Assembly: GCA_028690665.1 (NCBI GenBank) | Contig: JAQVAV010000016.1 | Location: 1-64,000 of the forward strand | Length of the DNA stretch: 64,000 bases | Direction: 5' to 3' | Source of the DNA: Paludibacter sp. | GTDB taxonomy: Bacteria > Bacteroidota > Bacteroidia > Bacteroidales > Paludibacteraceae | Part shown: piece by piece, positions 18,706-27,240 of the stretch | How the letters are laid out: each line of letters begins with the position of its first letter | Position numbering within the stretch: position 1 is the stretch's first letter | Program-made: the position numbers and the translations under genes | Notes under the pieces: model-generated | The model's database searches: none | What the model was told of the DNA's origin: nothing | Seen by the model: the letters and a program-made list of their open reading frames with translations, nothing else

Positions 18706-18729
18706 GAGTCCCGGAAGCATCCGGGACTC
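18700..18729 (-). terminator. terminator/attenuator after the small peptide gene
   Basis: A 10-bp perfect GC-rich stem gagtcccgga/tccgggactc with a four-base loop is followed on the minus strand by TTTGTTTG. It starts 14 bases past the stop of the 59-residue peptide gene. Such a hairpin between a precursor gene and its processing genes is a common way to keep precursor RNA in excess. Confidence 0.8.
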
Positions 18730-18743
18730 ACTCTTCTTAGTCA

Positions 18744-18923
18744 TTACGCTAAATTTGTTTTATATGGATCATTCAATGAATTCTCCTGAAAATTTTTTGT
18801 TTCTCCAGGACCAGCTGGAGGAGTTGATTCAAGCTGTAATGAAATCTCATTATCAAGCTTAATCTCTCTAATTTCCGGTTGATGATAATTTCTTTTTTTT
18901 GTTATATTCATTTGAAGTTTCAT
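18744..18923 (-). CDS. 59-residue putative RiPP-like precursor peptide (not in ORF track)
   Basis: The ATG at 18923 opens a 60-codon frame closed by TAA TGA in tandem; it is one residue short of the ORF track's apparent cutoff. The product is basic at first (MKLQMNITKKRNYHQ), then PEIREIKLDNEISLQLES, a Pro/Gly turn TPPAGPGE, and an Asn/Ser-rich tail ending DPYKTNLA. There is no Cys, no double-glycine motif and no signal peptide. The gene starts 11 bases after the stop of the 800-residue T9SS gene and is followed by a strong hairpin and then the PqqD-like, HprK-like and peptidase-ABC genes. Context and size suggest leader plus core of a ribosomally made peptide. Candidate phospho-acceptors are the Ser/Thr around 33-34, 42, 49 and 57. 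A second in-frame Met (position 5) could be the start. The coding call is good; the function is inference. Confidence 0.72.
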   Translation of the reverse strand: MKLQMNITKKRNYHQPEIREIKLDNEISLQLESTPPAGPGETKNFQENSLNDPYKTNLA

Positions 18924-18934
18924 ATTTTTAATAT

Positions 18935-21337
18935 TTATTTTATTACTATTTTTTGGAGTTTCGTATTCCCAGAATTTAGAGATCCCACAAAATAAACACC
19001 GGTATTTAATTTATCGGATATAACAGTTTTACCAACAACATCCCGTTCCATTATTTTCTGACCGACAGCATTATAAATCACAATTCTATTTTCGGTTTTT
19101 ACATTTACTACAATATTGTTTTGTTTATCTACATAAGTATAAAACGAATTATTTACTTTTTCATTCTCTGTTGTCGTCCCTGTCATTCTAAAAATAAGAC
19201 CAAAACGGTCTGTATTATCAACAATATCAGATATAAAAGTATAAAAATAGCCTGAAGAAATTTCCATTTCATCATTTATTAACTTATCATGCAGGTAAAG
19301 TTTTAATCCGGTTGCAAAGTTAGAAAATTCGGTTGACTTTATAGTAAAATCACCTTGTTCTCCTGTTCTGAAACCAAGGGGAATTTCCACATCAACCGGA
19401 ATCTGGTTCATTCCATTTATAACTAACTCGGAATTGTCTGCTTTTGTATAGATTTCAGGAATTACATCGTTTTCATTCGATATTTTTTGAGAATCATAAC
19501 TATCAAGATCATTATCCGCATTATCATTAAAATATAAAACGGTTTCATCTGTATTCTCCTGGTTTTCGACCTGAATTCTAACAACTTTGTTTAATGAAAC
19601 CTGAGGTGCTTTTAAAATATTGGCTGCAATATCCCGGTCTGCCCGGTCTGTCAATTTAAAGCCCAGACTTCCGGTTGTCGCATTTTCTACCCTAACCCAA
19701 AATGCTTGCATAGAAGGTACGAAATTAGTAACCCCGGCAGGAGAACCTATTTCCCCTCCTCCATAGCCTGCTTCTGAACCATTATAGGTATAAAACTTAT
19801 AGGAACTGCCCTCTTTGGTTCTATACCACATGGTATTATTTAAATAACTTTTTGTTAATGTATTCCAATTCAAATAGGCAGGATATGGATTTCCAACCAA
19901 ATTAAATCCTTCTTTTACCTGACCAGTTGTTCTGGTTAAATTAACGGTAGTATCCTTATTAAATATAGTTCCGGTAAATGTATAAACCTGCCCATTTGAG
20001 CTTCCTATTGAAGCAACATAGCCGATTCCATTTATAAATTCAGATGCAGTAGACCAGCTTGCACCGGCTTCATCTCTAGAATATAAGGCATTTCCAACAA
20101 CATCTGTTACTACCGCTGCACTCGCTGAACTAACAGGACTGGCAATATAATAATTTCGATCTTTTTTCAAAAATTGCTCTACATTATACGAACCGGATCC
20201 GGATATTGCAGAAGGTGTAATTAACGTTGCGGTTCCATTAATTGTATCTGATTGCAATGTAACTGTTCCATTATTGGTCAATACCCCGGCAACAGTAAGT
20301 TGTTTTCCAGCAGCTAAACTAATAATTCCATCAACAATCAAACTTCCAGAGGCCGCTCTATTGGTATTTAAATTTACTGTGCCTGAACTCACCGTTATAT
20401 TTTGTGGTACTTCCGTTGCTGACCAGGAATAATCATTGGCATTTACATCATAAGTAACTTCGGTACCCTGATTAAACTTCAAAATTGCTGTTGAATTATA
20501 AAAATTAGTTGGTGGCGCCGTCGAGACAAATCCTCCATTTCCAATTTCAAGAGTACCAGTAACACTAACGCCTTCACCAAATGAAACTCCTACATTCGAA
20601 CTGCCTGCCGTTTTATTTACCGTAATATTCTCAAAAGCAATAGTTCCAGAAACAACATGTATTGCATCTCCTGAACTTGGTTCTCCTGAAAAAACTACAG
20701 TATTTCCACCCAAGCCATTATCCCATGTTCCACTGTTTGACAGAGTTGAATTTGAACCAGAGATTGAATTATTAAGAGTCAAAATACGTGGAGAAGCATC
20801 ACTCGCGGTGAAAGTAGCACCAGAATTTATGGTGAGACTATAGATAGTAACATTTGCATCCAATGTTATATTATTAGCAATTATGTAACTTGCAGTAGCA
20901 GATGTTGGAACAAATCCATCGCACCAGGTTGACGCAGAATTCCAATAGCCATCTGACACCGTTGTCGGATTTATTGAGATTGCATAATTATTACTACTAT
21001 TACTATCCCAAACATCTGCGCCCCAATCATCCCAACCATGAAAATAATATTCTGTGGCAGTAGACTTAACGGTAATATTCGCAGACCATGTTGAATTATT
21101 TCCGTTATTATCTCCTTGCGTTAAAGAGTAAGCAACCCACGTTCCACCCTCATTTATTTGAACTTCTGCATGACAGCCCGAATAGCTATCATACATTTCT
21201 ACATAAAAGTATATTGTTTGAGAACCTTCTGGCTGTGAACCCGTAAAATGATTTCCCATCCATGATATTGTAGAAAAGACAGGTATCCTTATAAAAAGCA
21301 ACATAAAAAACAAATAAATGCACTTTTTAGTATTCAT
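18935..21337 (-). CDS. T9SS-secreted multidomain protein with C-terminal sorting domain
   Basis: 800 residues. It has an N-terminal signal peptide (MNTKKCIYLFFMLLFIRIPVFS), then a starch-binding-like or fibronectin-like beta region with aromatic residues (YYFHGWDDWGADVWD). An SGYWNSASTWCDG-type module follows, leading into repetitive beta-helix-like sequence rich in T, N and G (SLTINSGATF, LTVAGVLTNNGTVTLQSD). The second half (from about SYNVEQFLKKDRNYYIASPV) is shared with the next gene upstream. The last 75 residues (VDKQNNIVVNVK, IYNAVGQKIMERDV, LNTGVYFVGSL, KLQKIVIK) are a type A T9SS sorting domain, so it is exported through the Por system to the surface. Likely an adhesive or structural surface protein. 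Its stop is 11 bases before the small peptide gene, so the two are probably co-transcribed. Confidence 0.85.
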   Translation of the reverse strand: MNTKKCIYLFFMLLFIRIPVFSTISWMGNHFTGSQPEGSQTIYFYVEMYDSYSGCHAEVQINEGGTWVAYSLTQGDNNGNNSTWSANITVKSTATEYYFHGWDDWGADVWDSNSSNNYAISINPTTVSDGYWNSASTWCDGFVPTSATASYIIANNITLDANVTIYSLTINSGATFTASDASPRILTLNNSISGSNSTLSNSGTWDNGLGGNTVVFSGEPSSGDAIHVVSGTIAFENITVNKTAGSSNVGVSFGEGVSVTGTLEIGNGGFVSTAPPTNFYNSTAILKFNQGTEVTYDVNANDYSWSATEVPQNITVSSGTVNLNTNRAASGSLIVDGIISLAAGKQLTVAGVLTNNGTVTLQSDTINGTATLITPSAISGSGSYNVEQFLKKDRNYYIASPVSSASAAVVTDVVGNALYSRDEAGASWSTASEFINGIGYVASIGSSNGQVYTFTGTIFNKDTTVNLTRTTGQVKEGFNLVGNPYPAYLNWNTLTKSYLNNTMWYRTKEGSSYKFYTYNGSEAGYGGGEIGSPAGVTNFVPSMQAFWVRVENATTGSLGFKLTDRADRDIAANILKAPQVSLNKVVRIQVENQENTDETVLYFNDNADNDLDSYDSQKISNENDVIPEIYTKADNSELVINGMNQIPVDVEIPLGFRTGEQGDFTIKSTEFSNFATGLKLYLHDKLINDEMEISSGYFYTFISDIVDNTDRFGLIFRMTGTTTENEKVNNSFYTYVDKQNNIVVNVKTENRIVIYNAVGQKIMERDVVGKTVISDKLNTGVYFVGSLNSGNTKLQKIVIK

Positions 21338-21368
21338 AAATATTTATGGATTTATTATAGTTAACCCA

Positions 21369-21376
21369 CAAATATA
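21369..21376 (-). promoter_or_regulatory. -7 box for the 800-residue T9SS gene and peptide
   Basis: TATATTTG on the minus strand fits TAnnTTTG, 31 bases before the ATG. A TTTG lies at 21403-21400, with 23 bases between, slightly longer than the consensus spacing. Confidence 0.5.
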
Positions 21377-21473
21377 TTTATTTTTTCGGATTATTATTAC
21401 AAATGTCAGTCTTAAATTAATCTACTAAGTTGCAAACGATTGCAAGATTTATTCTGTTATAATACCAAAACAA

Positions 21474-24400
21474 TTACGGCACTACAATTTTAACAGTTGA
21501 ATTAATTTTTCCGGATATAGCCTTTATAAAATAAATACCGGAAGACAAACTTTGATCTAAAACAGTAATATCGCCAACAGACAATTCAGTAGCTACCTGT
21601 TTACCGGTAACATCAAATACCCGTATGTCAACAGGGTCAGCAATAGATGACATTACACAAATTTTTCCGGACTGGTTCAGATAAGCTTTTATAGTTCTGA
21701 CATTCTCTTTCTCCAAAGCAGTAGTCAAATCTTTAGTTTTCAATAACAATGCAAAACGATCAGTAATATTCTCTACCGCATCCGAACTGAAACTATATGA
21801 TTTTTTTTTGGTAACATCTTCAATTTCATTATTATATTTATCTAAAATAAATATCTGAAATGACTGTTTTAAGGCCTCACTCGATTCCATCTCTATACAG
21901 AAAGTGCCTTGTTTCCCAGTTGTAAAACCAAGTGGAATTTCATTTTGCATATCACTAATTCTAACATTCCGGATCACCATATTTTCATTATTCTTCACGG
22001 TATAAATCTCTGGAATTTCGGCATTTTGATTACTCATTTTCAGCGCATCAAAATCACTGTCATATTCAGAATCGGGCCTTATCACCAAAATTGTTTCATC
22101 TGAATTTAAGCCATTCGAAATGCTGATTCTTAAAATTTTATCCAGTGATACGGATTTCATTTTTAATCTATTGGTTTCTACTTCATGTGTACGTAACGCA
22201 TTTGTAAAATTTACCACGCCAGTTTTACTTCCATCCGTCACTTTTACCCATACGCTTTGCATAGGAGGAATCATTCCGGTAACTGCACCTAACTTATTAT
22301 TATTAGTTCCTATTCCATTAAAAGTATCAAAAACATAATTTCCTGCAAGATTTTTTGTTCTGTACCAAATGGTATGGTCTACATCAATTTTTTCAGCTTC
22401 AGACCAATCTAAGTATGATGGATAAGGATTTCCCAATAAATTATAACCTTCTTTTTGCTTTCCGGCTGTTCGTGTCAAAGTAACAGACAAATCTCCATTG
22501 TTTAACTTTGTTCCGGTAAATTCAATATAATTTGAACTCGCTGTTTGTTTTGTTATAAATCCCATTGCAGGGGAAAGATCAGACCCGATTGAAATTAATT
22601 CCCAGTATTCTGTTTCAGGAGAAACGTAGTCTATATTATTGCCAGGTTCATCATATTTATAAATTGTAAAACCAGCTGGAGCCGGAGCATTATATACAGG
22701 GGACGACATATACCAGTTACGAACTGAATTAAGGAATTGACTCACAATATAATTTCCTGTTCCTCGCATCTCCTCGGGCGTTAAAATAGTAGCTAATTCA
22801 ATTGAATTTGAAAATAATTTTATAGTACCATTATTCGTAAAATTAGAAGTACATGTCAGATTTTTTCCGGCGTTGATTGTAAGCATTCCGTTAACGATCA
22901 AGTTCTCTATTGTTACATCTCCATTCAATGCAATAGAATGACCACTCTGAATTTCCACTAAGCCATCTGTATCAGGTTCAGAACCCGCATCAATCCAAGA
23001 GTTTCCTCCATCAACAGATTTAGTCCAACAGCTTGAACTTTCCCAAATTCCACTTGCTTTTGTTTTATAATACTTTGTAGGTTTGTGAATTGTATTGCCG
23101 GGAATTGAGATTGTCACACCCGAAGGGACTGAAGGGCCATAATTTTGATCAAAAATATTGGATATCGTTATAATGCCGGGACCACCTTTTGTAAAAGATG
23201 AATTTGGCTGCTTAAAATATGGTACCGATATATTGGAATCAGCAGTAAATATTTTTCCAGATCCGGTAAAAATTAACCATCCGGAACCAGAACAATAAAA
23301 TGGTTCATACCCTCCTTTAGACACAGTTATGTTTCCTCCTATAAAAATGCTTCCATCACTATATTCAATACGGGAATTCCATTCATTTGGAGTATTTGTA
23401 AAATCTCCGATAATAGTCAAATTATTCGATCCAACGCTTACTGAACTTTGATTTGTGAGAGACAAACTACCATTAACCATAAAATCATGATTAAGAATCA
23501 AATGACTATTATAAACCGTCATATCTAATCCGGCACAGGAAAGGTCTAGTACATCGACCGTAACGGTATGTCCCTGACAAAATATAACAGTATCAACAGA
23601 AGTAGGATATGAACCGGAATTTGTACTTCCACCACATCCTTCCGTTGTCCATGTCGATGGAGTTGTCCAATTGCCTGATTGCCTGGAATAATACTTTTTA
23701 GGTTTATTACTAAACGTCGCTTGCTCAGAATACGTGACTCCGGAACTGTTTTTTGCATACGCTTTAAAATAATACGTAGTGTTTGGCGATAAATCTGTTA
23801 CCGGTAAAAGATATTGGCCAAGTCCGAAATTTCCTGCTTCTGCAATCCGGATTCCAGCTCCGTCTGCAAAACCATCGATCGTACTTACATAAAAACCTCT
23901 TTCTGATATTACATCCGAACTACAACCGGTTAATGTCACAGTAGCTCCCAAAGTAGCGGTTGTACCCGTTATGGCAGAACTAATCAATGAGTCAACTTTG
24001 GGTACCACATTATAAGATCCGGCACCTGTTACCTGTATATTTACACTCTCGGCTCCTCCTCCGGTGACAACGATATTACCATTATACAACCCATTAGCAT
24101 CCGGAGAAAATTTTACAAAAATAGTTTGAGAAAAATTTCCTCCATTTTGATCAAAAGTCAATGTTGTTGTATATAAGCCATCATTCGATGTTGATAGTGT
24201 ATATCCATCTGGAACTGTAACATAAATATCCTGATCATACAACCCCAATCCGGAAAGTTCAAAAAATTGAACATCTGAAGTTAAACCGGGACAAACAACT
24301 CCGAAATCCATCGAATCGACAGCTGACAATGTCGAAGCACATGGTGTCGCATGAATTTTAGTTGCTGCTGTAGTATTGATCCCCGAAGGTATTGATGACT

Positions 24401-24950
24401 GAAAACAATTATAATCATATACTCCGGAAACCGTCAACTCTGTTGTATTATTGAGGACGAAAGCAAATGACGAAGAACCAACCCGAAAGTTAGCAATTTC
24501 TTTTTCTACATAAAACATCGGTATCGTTCCGTTTATTTGCAAATATCCGGTAGTCTGAGAAATAGTTGATTTATTCCCCCAGTCAACAGACCAACTATTT
24601 TCCACCACTAAATCAAAATCACCTAAGTTAATTACACTCGCAGAACCAGTGTTATCAAAATACAAATTTGCACAAGTTGCATCTTCTGTAAGTGTTATAG
24701 TAACAACATTTCCATTATTAGCAATATGCGCATTATCTCCACTCTGGGGATAAGTACCTGCATTTCCCACTCCATTCCAACCACCATCCGTTGTCCATGT
24801 TTCTGGACTATTCCACAGACCGGATTGACGCTGATAGTAATCAGTAGCAAAAAGAAATCCGGCATAAAAAACAAAAAATACGACAGTAAAAAGAAATTTG
24901 CATCCCGGCAGTTTAGTTTCAACGCAGGACGGACGACAAATTACACCCAT
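21474..24950 (-). CDS. large T9SS-secreted protein with repeated SG-x-W/TW modules
   Basis: 1158 residues, with a hydrophobic export signal ending GFLFA near residue 35. At least three modules begin with the same beta pattern: YYQRQSGLWNSPETWTTDG, YYSRQSGNWTTPSTWTTEG and YYKTKASGIWESSSCWTKS. Between the first two there is a DUF1573/fibronectin-like stretch (FGVVCPGL, TYYFKAYAKNSSG). The last 450 residues are homologous to the second half of the downstream 800-residue protein (RNWYMSSPVYN, EGYNLLGNPYPSYLDW, IWYRTKNL). The C-terminus (VDIRVFDVTGKQVATEL, LSSGIYFIKAISG) is a type A T9SS sorting domain. Surface exposed; probably adhesin-like. The two genes look like an old duplication of the C-terminal half with different front modules. 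Confidence 0.85.
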   Translation of the reverse strand: MGVICRPSCVETKLPGCKFLFTVVFFVFYAGFLFATDYYQRQSGLWNSPETWTTDGGWNGVGNAGTYPQSGDNAHIANNGNVVTITLTEDATCANLYFDNTGSASVINLGDFDLVVENSWSVDWGNKSTISQTTGYLQINGTIPMFYVEKEIANFRVGSSSFAFVLNNTTELTVSGVYDYNCFQSSIPSGINTTAATKIHATPCASTLSAVDSMDFGVVCPGLTSDVQFFELSGLGLYDQDIYVTVPDGYTLSTSNDGLYTTTLTFDQNGGNFSQTIFVKFSPDANGLYNGNIVVTGGGAESVNIQVTGAGSYNVVPKVDSLISSAITGTTATLGATVTLTGCSSDVISERGFYVSTIDGFADGAGIRIAEAGNFGLGQYLLPVTDLSPNTTYYFKAYAKNSSGVTYSEQATFSNKPKKYYSRQSGNWTTPSTWTTEGCGGSTNSGSYPTSVDTVIFCQGHTVTVDVLDLSCAGLDMTVYNSHLILNHDFMVNGSLSLTNQSSVSVGSNNLTIIGDFTNTPNEWNSRIEYSDGSIFIGGNITVSKGGYEPFYCSGSGWLIFTGSGKIFTADSNISVPYFKQPNSSFTKGGPGIITISNIFDQNYGPSVPSGVTISIPGNTIHKPTKYYKTKASGIWESSSCWTKSVDGGNSWIDAGSEPDTDGLVEIQSGHSIALNGDVTIENLIVNGMLTINAGKNLTCTSNFTNNGTIKLFSNSIELATILTPEEMRGTGNYIVSQFLNSVRNWYMSSPVYNAPAPAGFTIYKYDEPGNNIDYVSPETEYWELISIGSDLSPAMGFITKQTASSNYIEFTGTKLNNGDLSVTLTRTAGKQKEGYNLLGNPYPSYLDWSEAEKIDVDHTIWYRTKNLAGNYVFDTFNGIGTNNNKLGAVTGMIPPMQSVWVKVTDGSKTGVVNFTNALRTHEVETNRLKMKSVSLDKILRISISNGLNSDETILVIRPDSEYDSDFDALKMSNQNAEIPEIYTVKNNENMVIRNVRISDMQNEIPLGFTTGKQGTFCIEMESSEALKQSFQIFILDKYNNEIEDVTKKKSYSFSSDAVENITDRFALLLKTKDLTTALEKENVRTIKAYLNQSGKICVMSSIADPVDIRVFDVTGKQVATELSVGDITVLDQSLSSGIYFIKAISGKINSTVKIVVP

Positions 24951-25062
24951 ACAGAACCAATATTACTAAATTCAATTAAACTATACAAATAAGGAGTTTA
25001 GATGGTATAAAATTCTATAAACACACAAGTTTCCTCCAAATGCACACTAAAATTCAAGAACA

Positions 25063-25070
25063 CAAATGTA
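25063..25070 (-). promoter_or_regulatory. -7 box upstream of the 1158-residue T9SS gene
   Basis: TACATTTG on the minus strand matches TAnnTTTG about 113 bases before the ATG. No good -33 is seen. The rest of the 24951-25173 gap is AT-rich and holds no convincing gene. Confidence 0.4.
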
Positions 25071-25173
25071 GTATTTTTTATTTTTATTTTGTAATAATTA
25101 ATACCACAAATAATTGCAAATACTTTAATTATAGTTAATATCGGGACATACTCTCTGCTATCAAAATTTATCT

Positions 25174-25212
25174 CAATAAAAAAGCCTTTTGAACTAATGT
25201 CCAAAAGGCTTT
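25174..25212 (-). terminator. intrinsic terminator after tsf
   Basis: An 11-bp perfect stem aaagccttttg/caaaaggcttt with a 10-base loop starts 22 bases past the tsf stop. The minus strand continues TTTTTTATTGAG. It ends the ribosomal operon. Confidence 0.88.
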
Positions 25213-25233
25213 CTTGTAAAAAGTTTAGTTATG

Positions 25234-26052
25234 TTACTCCTGATTCAAAGTAACACGTTTAAACGCCGTTGCTGTTGCTTTGTTAGCTTTCAGATATGCA
25301 GCAACCGTTTGTTTATTATCTTTAATAAAGGTCTGTTCGAGCAAGGTAGATTCCTGGAAAAATTTATTCAGACGACCCTGAGCAATTTTATCCAACATGT
25401 TTTCAGGTTTACCTTCCTGACGAGCTTTATCTCGACCAATTTCTAATTCTGTATCAATTACTTTCTGCGGAACAGATGCCCGGTCAAGCGATACAGGATT
25501 CATAGCTGCAGCCTGCATTGCAATATCATGAGCTACCTGATATTCAACGCCTTCTTCAGCAAAAGCAACAACAGTTGCTAATTTATTTCCCGGATGTACA
25601 TAAAACGCGGTTGTTCCTCCCTGTACAAATTCATAATAATCCAGTTCCATTTTTTCCCCGGTCACTCCGGAACGGTCTGTAACCAAATCTGCAATGACAC
25701 GACCATCCAAAGTAAGAGCTTTTACTTCATCCAAAGAAGTGCATTTTGCAGCCATAGCTGCATCAAGGACAGATTTAGTCAATGCTATAAAATCTGCATT
25801 TTTGGCAACAAAGTCGGTTTCACATTTTAAAGCAATGATGGCGGCAAATCCATCTTTTGCTTCTGCGAGAACACAACCTTCAGATGCTTCACGATCACTA
25901 CGCTTTGCTGCGATAGCCTGACCTTTTTTACGAATAATTTCAACTGCTTTTTCGAAATCGTTTTCTGCTTCAACCAAAGCATTTTTGCAATCCATCATAC
26001 CGGCTCCGGTCATGGTACGCAATTTCGAAATTTCTGCCATTGTTACTGCCAT
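25234..26052 (-). CDS. tsf: translation elongation factor Ts
   Basis: 272 residues. It is the nucleotide exchange factor that releases GDP from EF-Tu. The N-terminal UBA-like domain reads ISKLRTMTGAGMMDCKNALVEAENDFEKA, with the signature KCETDFVAKN about 75 residues later and VAHDIAMQAAAMNP further on. Two in-frame Met (positions 1 and 5) could be the start; MAVTMAEI is common in Bacteroidota. It is last in the order rplM-rpsI-rpsB-tsf, 171 bases after rpsB, with a hairpin between, so it may be expressed partly independently. Confidence 0.97.
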   Translation of the reverse strand: MAVTMAEISKLRTMTGAGMMDCKNALVEAENDFEKAVEIIRKKGQAIAAKRSDREASEGCVLAEAKDGFAAIIALKCETDFVAKNADFIALTKSVLDAAMAAKCTSLDEVKALTLDGRVIADLVTDRSGVTGEKMELDYYEFVQGGTTAFYVHPGNKLATVVAFAEEGVEYQVAHDIAMQAAAMNPVSLDRASVPQKVIDTELEIGRDKARQEGKPENMLDKIAQGRLNKFFQESTLLEQTFIKDNKQTVAAYLKANKATATAFKRVTLNQE

Positions 26053-26096
26053 AATAGTAATATTTTTATTGTTTTATTAATATTTTAATCAAGAAA

Positions 26097-26138
26097 AACG
26101 AGTTACAAGCTACAAAAAATTATAACCCGTAACTCGTT
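26097..26138 (-). terminator. hairpin between rpsB and tsf
   Basis: A 10-bp stem aacgagttac/gtaactcgtt with a 22-base loop is followed on the minus strand by TTTTTCTTGATT. It looks like an intrinsic terminator or attenuator inside the operon, able to lower tsf read-through. Confidence 0.7.
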
Positions 26139-26223
26139 AATATCGGAAATTTCATTTACATTTAATCAACGGTTCATACATTTCTAATTAAAACTATGAC
26201 ATTGATTAAATTGTAATAGAAGA

Positions 26224-27063
26224 TTAATCTTCATCCTCTTTGTTGATGAATTTTTTTGCCACATTGGCATTTAAAGCATCATCATCCTCTTTCTGAGTTC
26301 TCGGACGTTTAGAAACACGGGATTTTTTCTCTTTTGCTGTCGGAGCTTCAGCTGCTTCAGCATCAACTTTTTCAACTTTACGTTCATCAAGTCCTTCCTG
26401 AATAGCTTCAACCATAGCTGCAAGAATTACGTCTACCGATTTTGTTGCATCATCGTTGGCCGGGATAACGAAATCAATTCCGTTAGGATTAGAGTTTGTA
26501 TCAACAATACCAAATACAGGAATACCTAAGCGTTGAGCTTCTTTAACGGCAATGTGTTCTTTCATTACGTCAACTACAAAAAGCGCTGAAGGAAGACGGG
26601 TAAGGTCTGCAATAGAACCAAGGTTCTTTTCAAGTTTTTCACGCTGACGGGCAATCTGAAGTTTTTCGCGCTTCGAGATATTATCGAAAGTTCCATCATT
26701 AGTCATTTTGTCGATAGTCGACATTTTTTTGATAGCCTTACGTATTGTCGGGAAGTTGGTTAGCATACCACCAGCCCAACGTTCGGTAATATATGGCATA
26801 GCTACTGATTTTGCTCTTTCGGACACAACATCTTTAGCCTGTTTTTTAGTAGCTACAAATAAAACTTTACGACCTGATTTTGCAATGCTTTTAAGAGCAG
26901 CAGCAGCTTCATCGATTTTAACTACTGTTTTATGTAGATCGATAATGTGGATATCGTTGCGCTCCATAAAGATATAAGGAGCCATTGCAGGGTTCCATTT
27001 ACGTTTCAGGTGACCAAAATGACAACCTGCTTCTAATAATTGTTCAAAATTTGTTCTGGACAT
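26224..27063 (-). CDS. rpsB: 30S ribosomal protein S2
   Basis: 279 residues. It shows the S2 signatures FEQLLEAGCHFGHLKRKWNPAMAPYIF, the aromatic WAGGMLTNFPTIRKAI and FVVDVMKEHIAVKEAQRLGIPVFGIVDTNSNP. A C-terminal extension of about 50 charged residues (EAAEAPTAKEKKSRVSKRP to NKEDED) is longer than in enteric S2 but common in Bacteroidota. Part of rplM-rpsI-rpsB-tsf. The 177-base gap to rpsI contains its own hairpin and perhaps a promoter. Confidence 0.98.
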   Translation of the reverse strand: MSRTNFEQLLEAGCHFGHLKRKWNPAMAPYIFMERNDIHIIDLHKTVVKIDEAAAALKSIAKSGRKVLFVATKKQAKDVVSERAKSVAMPYITERWAGGMLTNFPTIRKAIKKMSTIDKMTNDGTFDNISKREKLQIARQREKLEKNLGSIADLTRLPSALFVVDVMKEHIAVKEAQRLGIPVFGIVDTNSNPNGIDFVIPANDDATKSVDVILAAMVEAIQEGLDERKVEKVDAEAAEAPTAKEKKSRVSKRPRTQKEDDDALNANVAKKFINKEDED

Positions 27064-27187
27064 TTTTGTTTAATTAATTTGTTTACTTTCTTCTTTGTTG
27101 AAATCAATTTGCGGGTAGCCATCCAGTGCCTATGAGTCCCGTAAATTTAGATACTAAACGAGTATTTAATTTGCCTACAAAAACAAC

Positions 27188-27215
27188 TGCCAATAAGTTA
27201 TGCACAGTATTGGCA
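27188..27215 (-). terminator. hairpin between rpsI and rpsB
   Basis: An 8-bp perfect stem tgccaata/tattggca lies 26 bases past the rpsI stop and is followed on the minus strand by GTTGTTTTTG. It could terminate part of the rplM-rpsI transcript. Further downstream TCTAAATTTACGGG resembles a weak -7 box for a separate rpsB promoter. Confidence 0.6.
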
Positions 27216-27240
27216 TATTGAAAACGGGCACATTAACACA

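Noticed and set aside
18744-18923. Lasso peptide precursor
   Set aside because: No asparagine-synthetase-like cyclase or transglutaminase-like protease in the window; only the PqqD and kinase parts would fit.
18744-18923. Double-glycine bacteriocin leader
   Set aside because: There is no GG/GA/GS cleavage motif and the exporter lacks a C39 cysteine peptidase.
24998-25204. 68-residue minus ORF in the gap upstream of the large T9SS gene
   Set aside because: AT-rich, no conserved pattern, overlaps the probable promoter and the tsf terminator.
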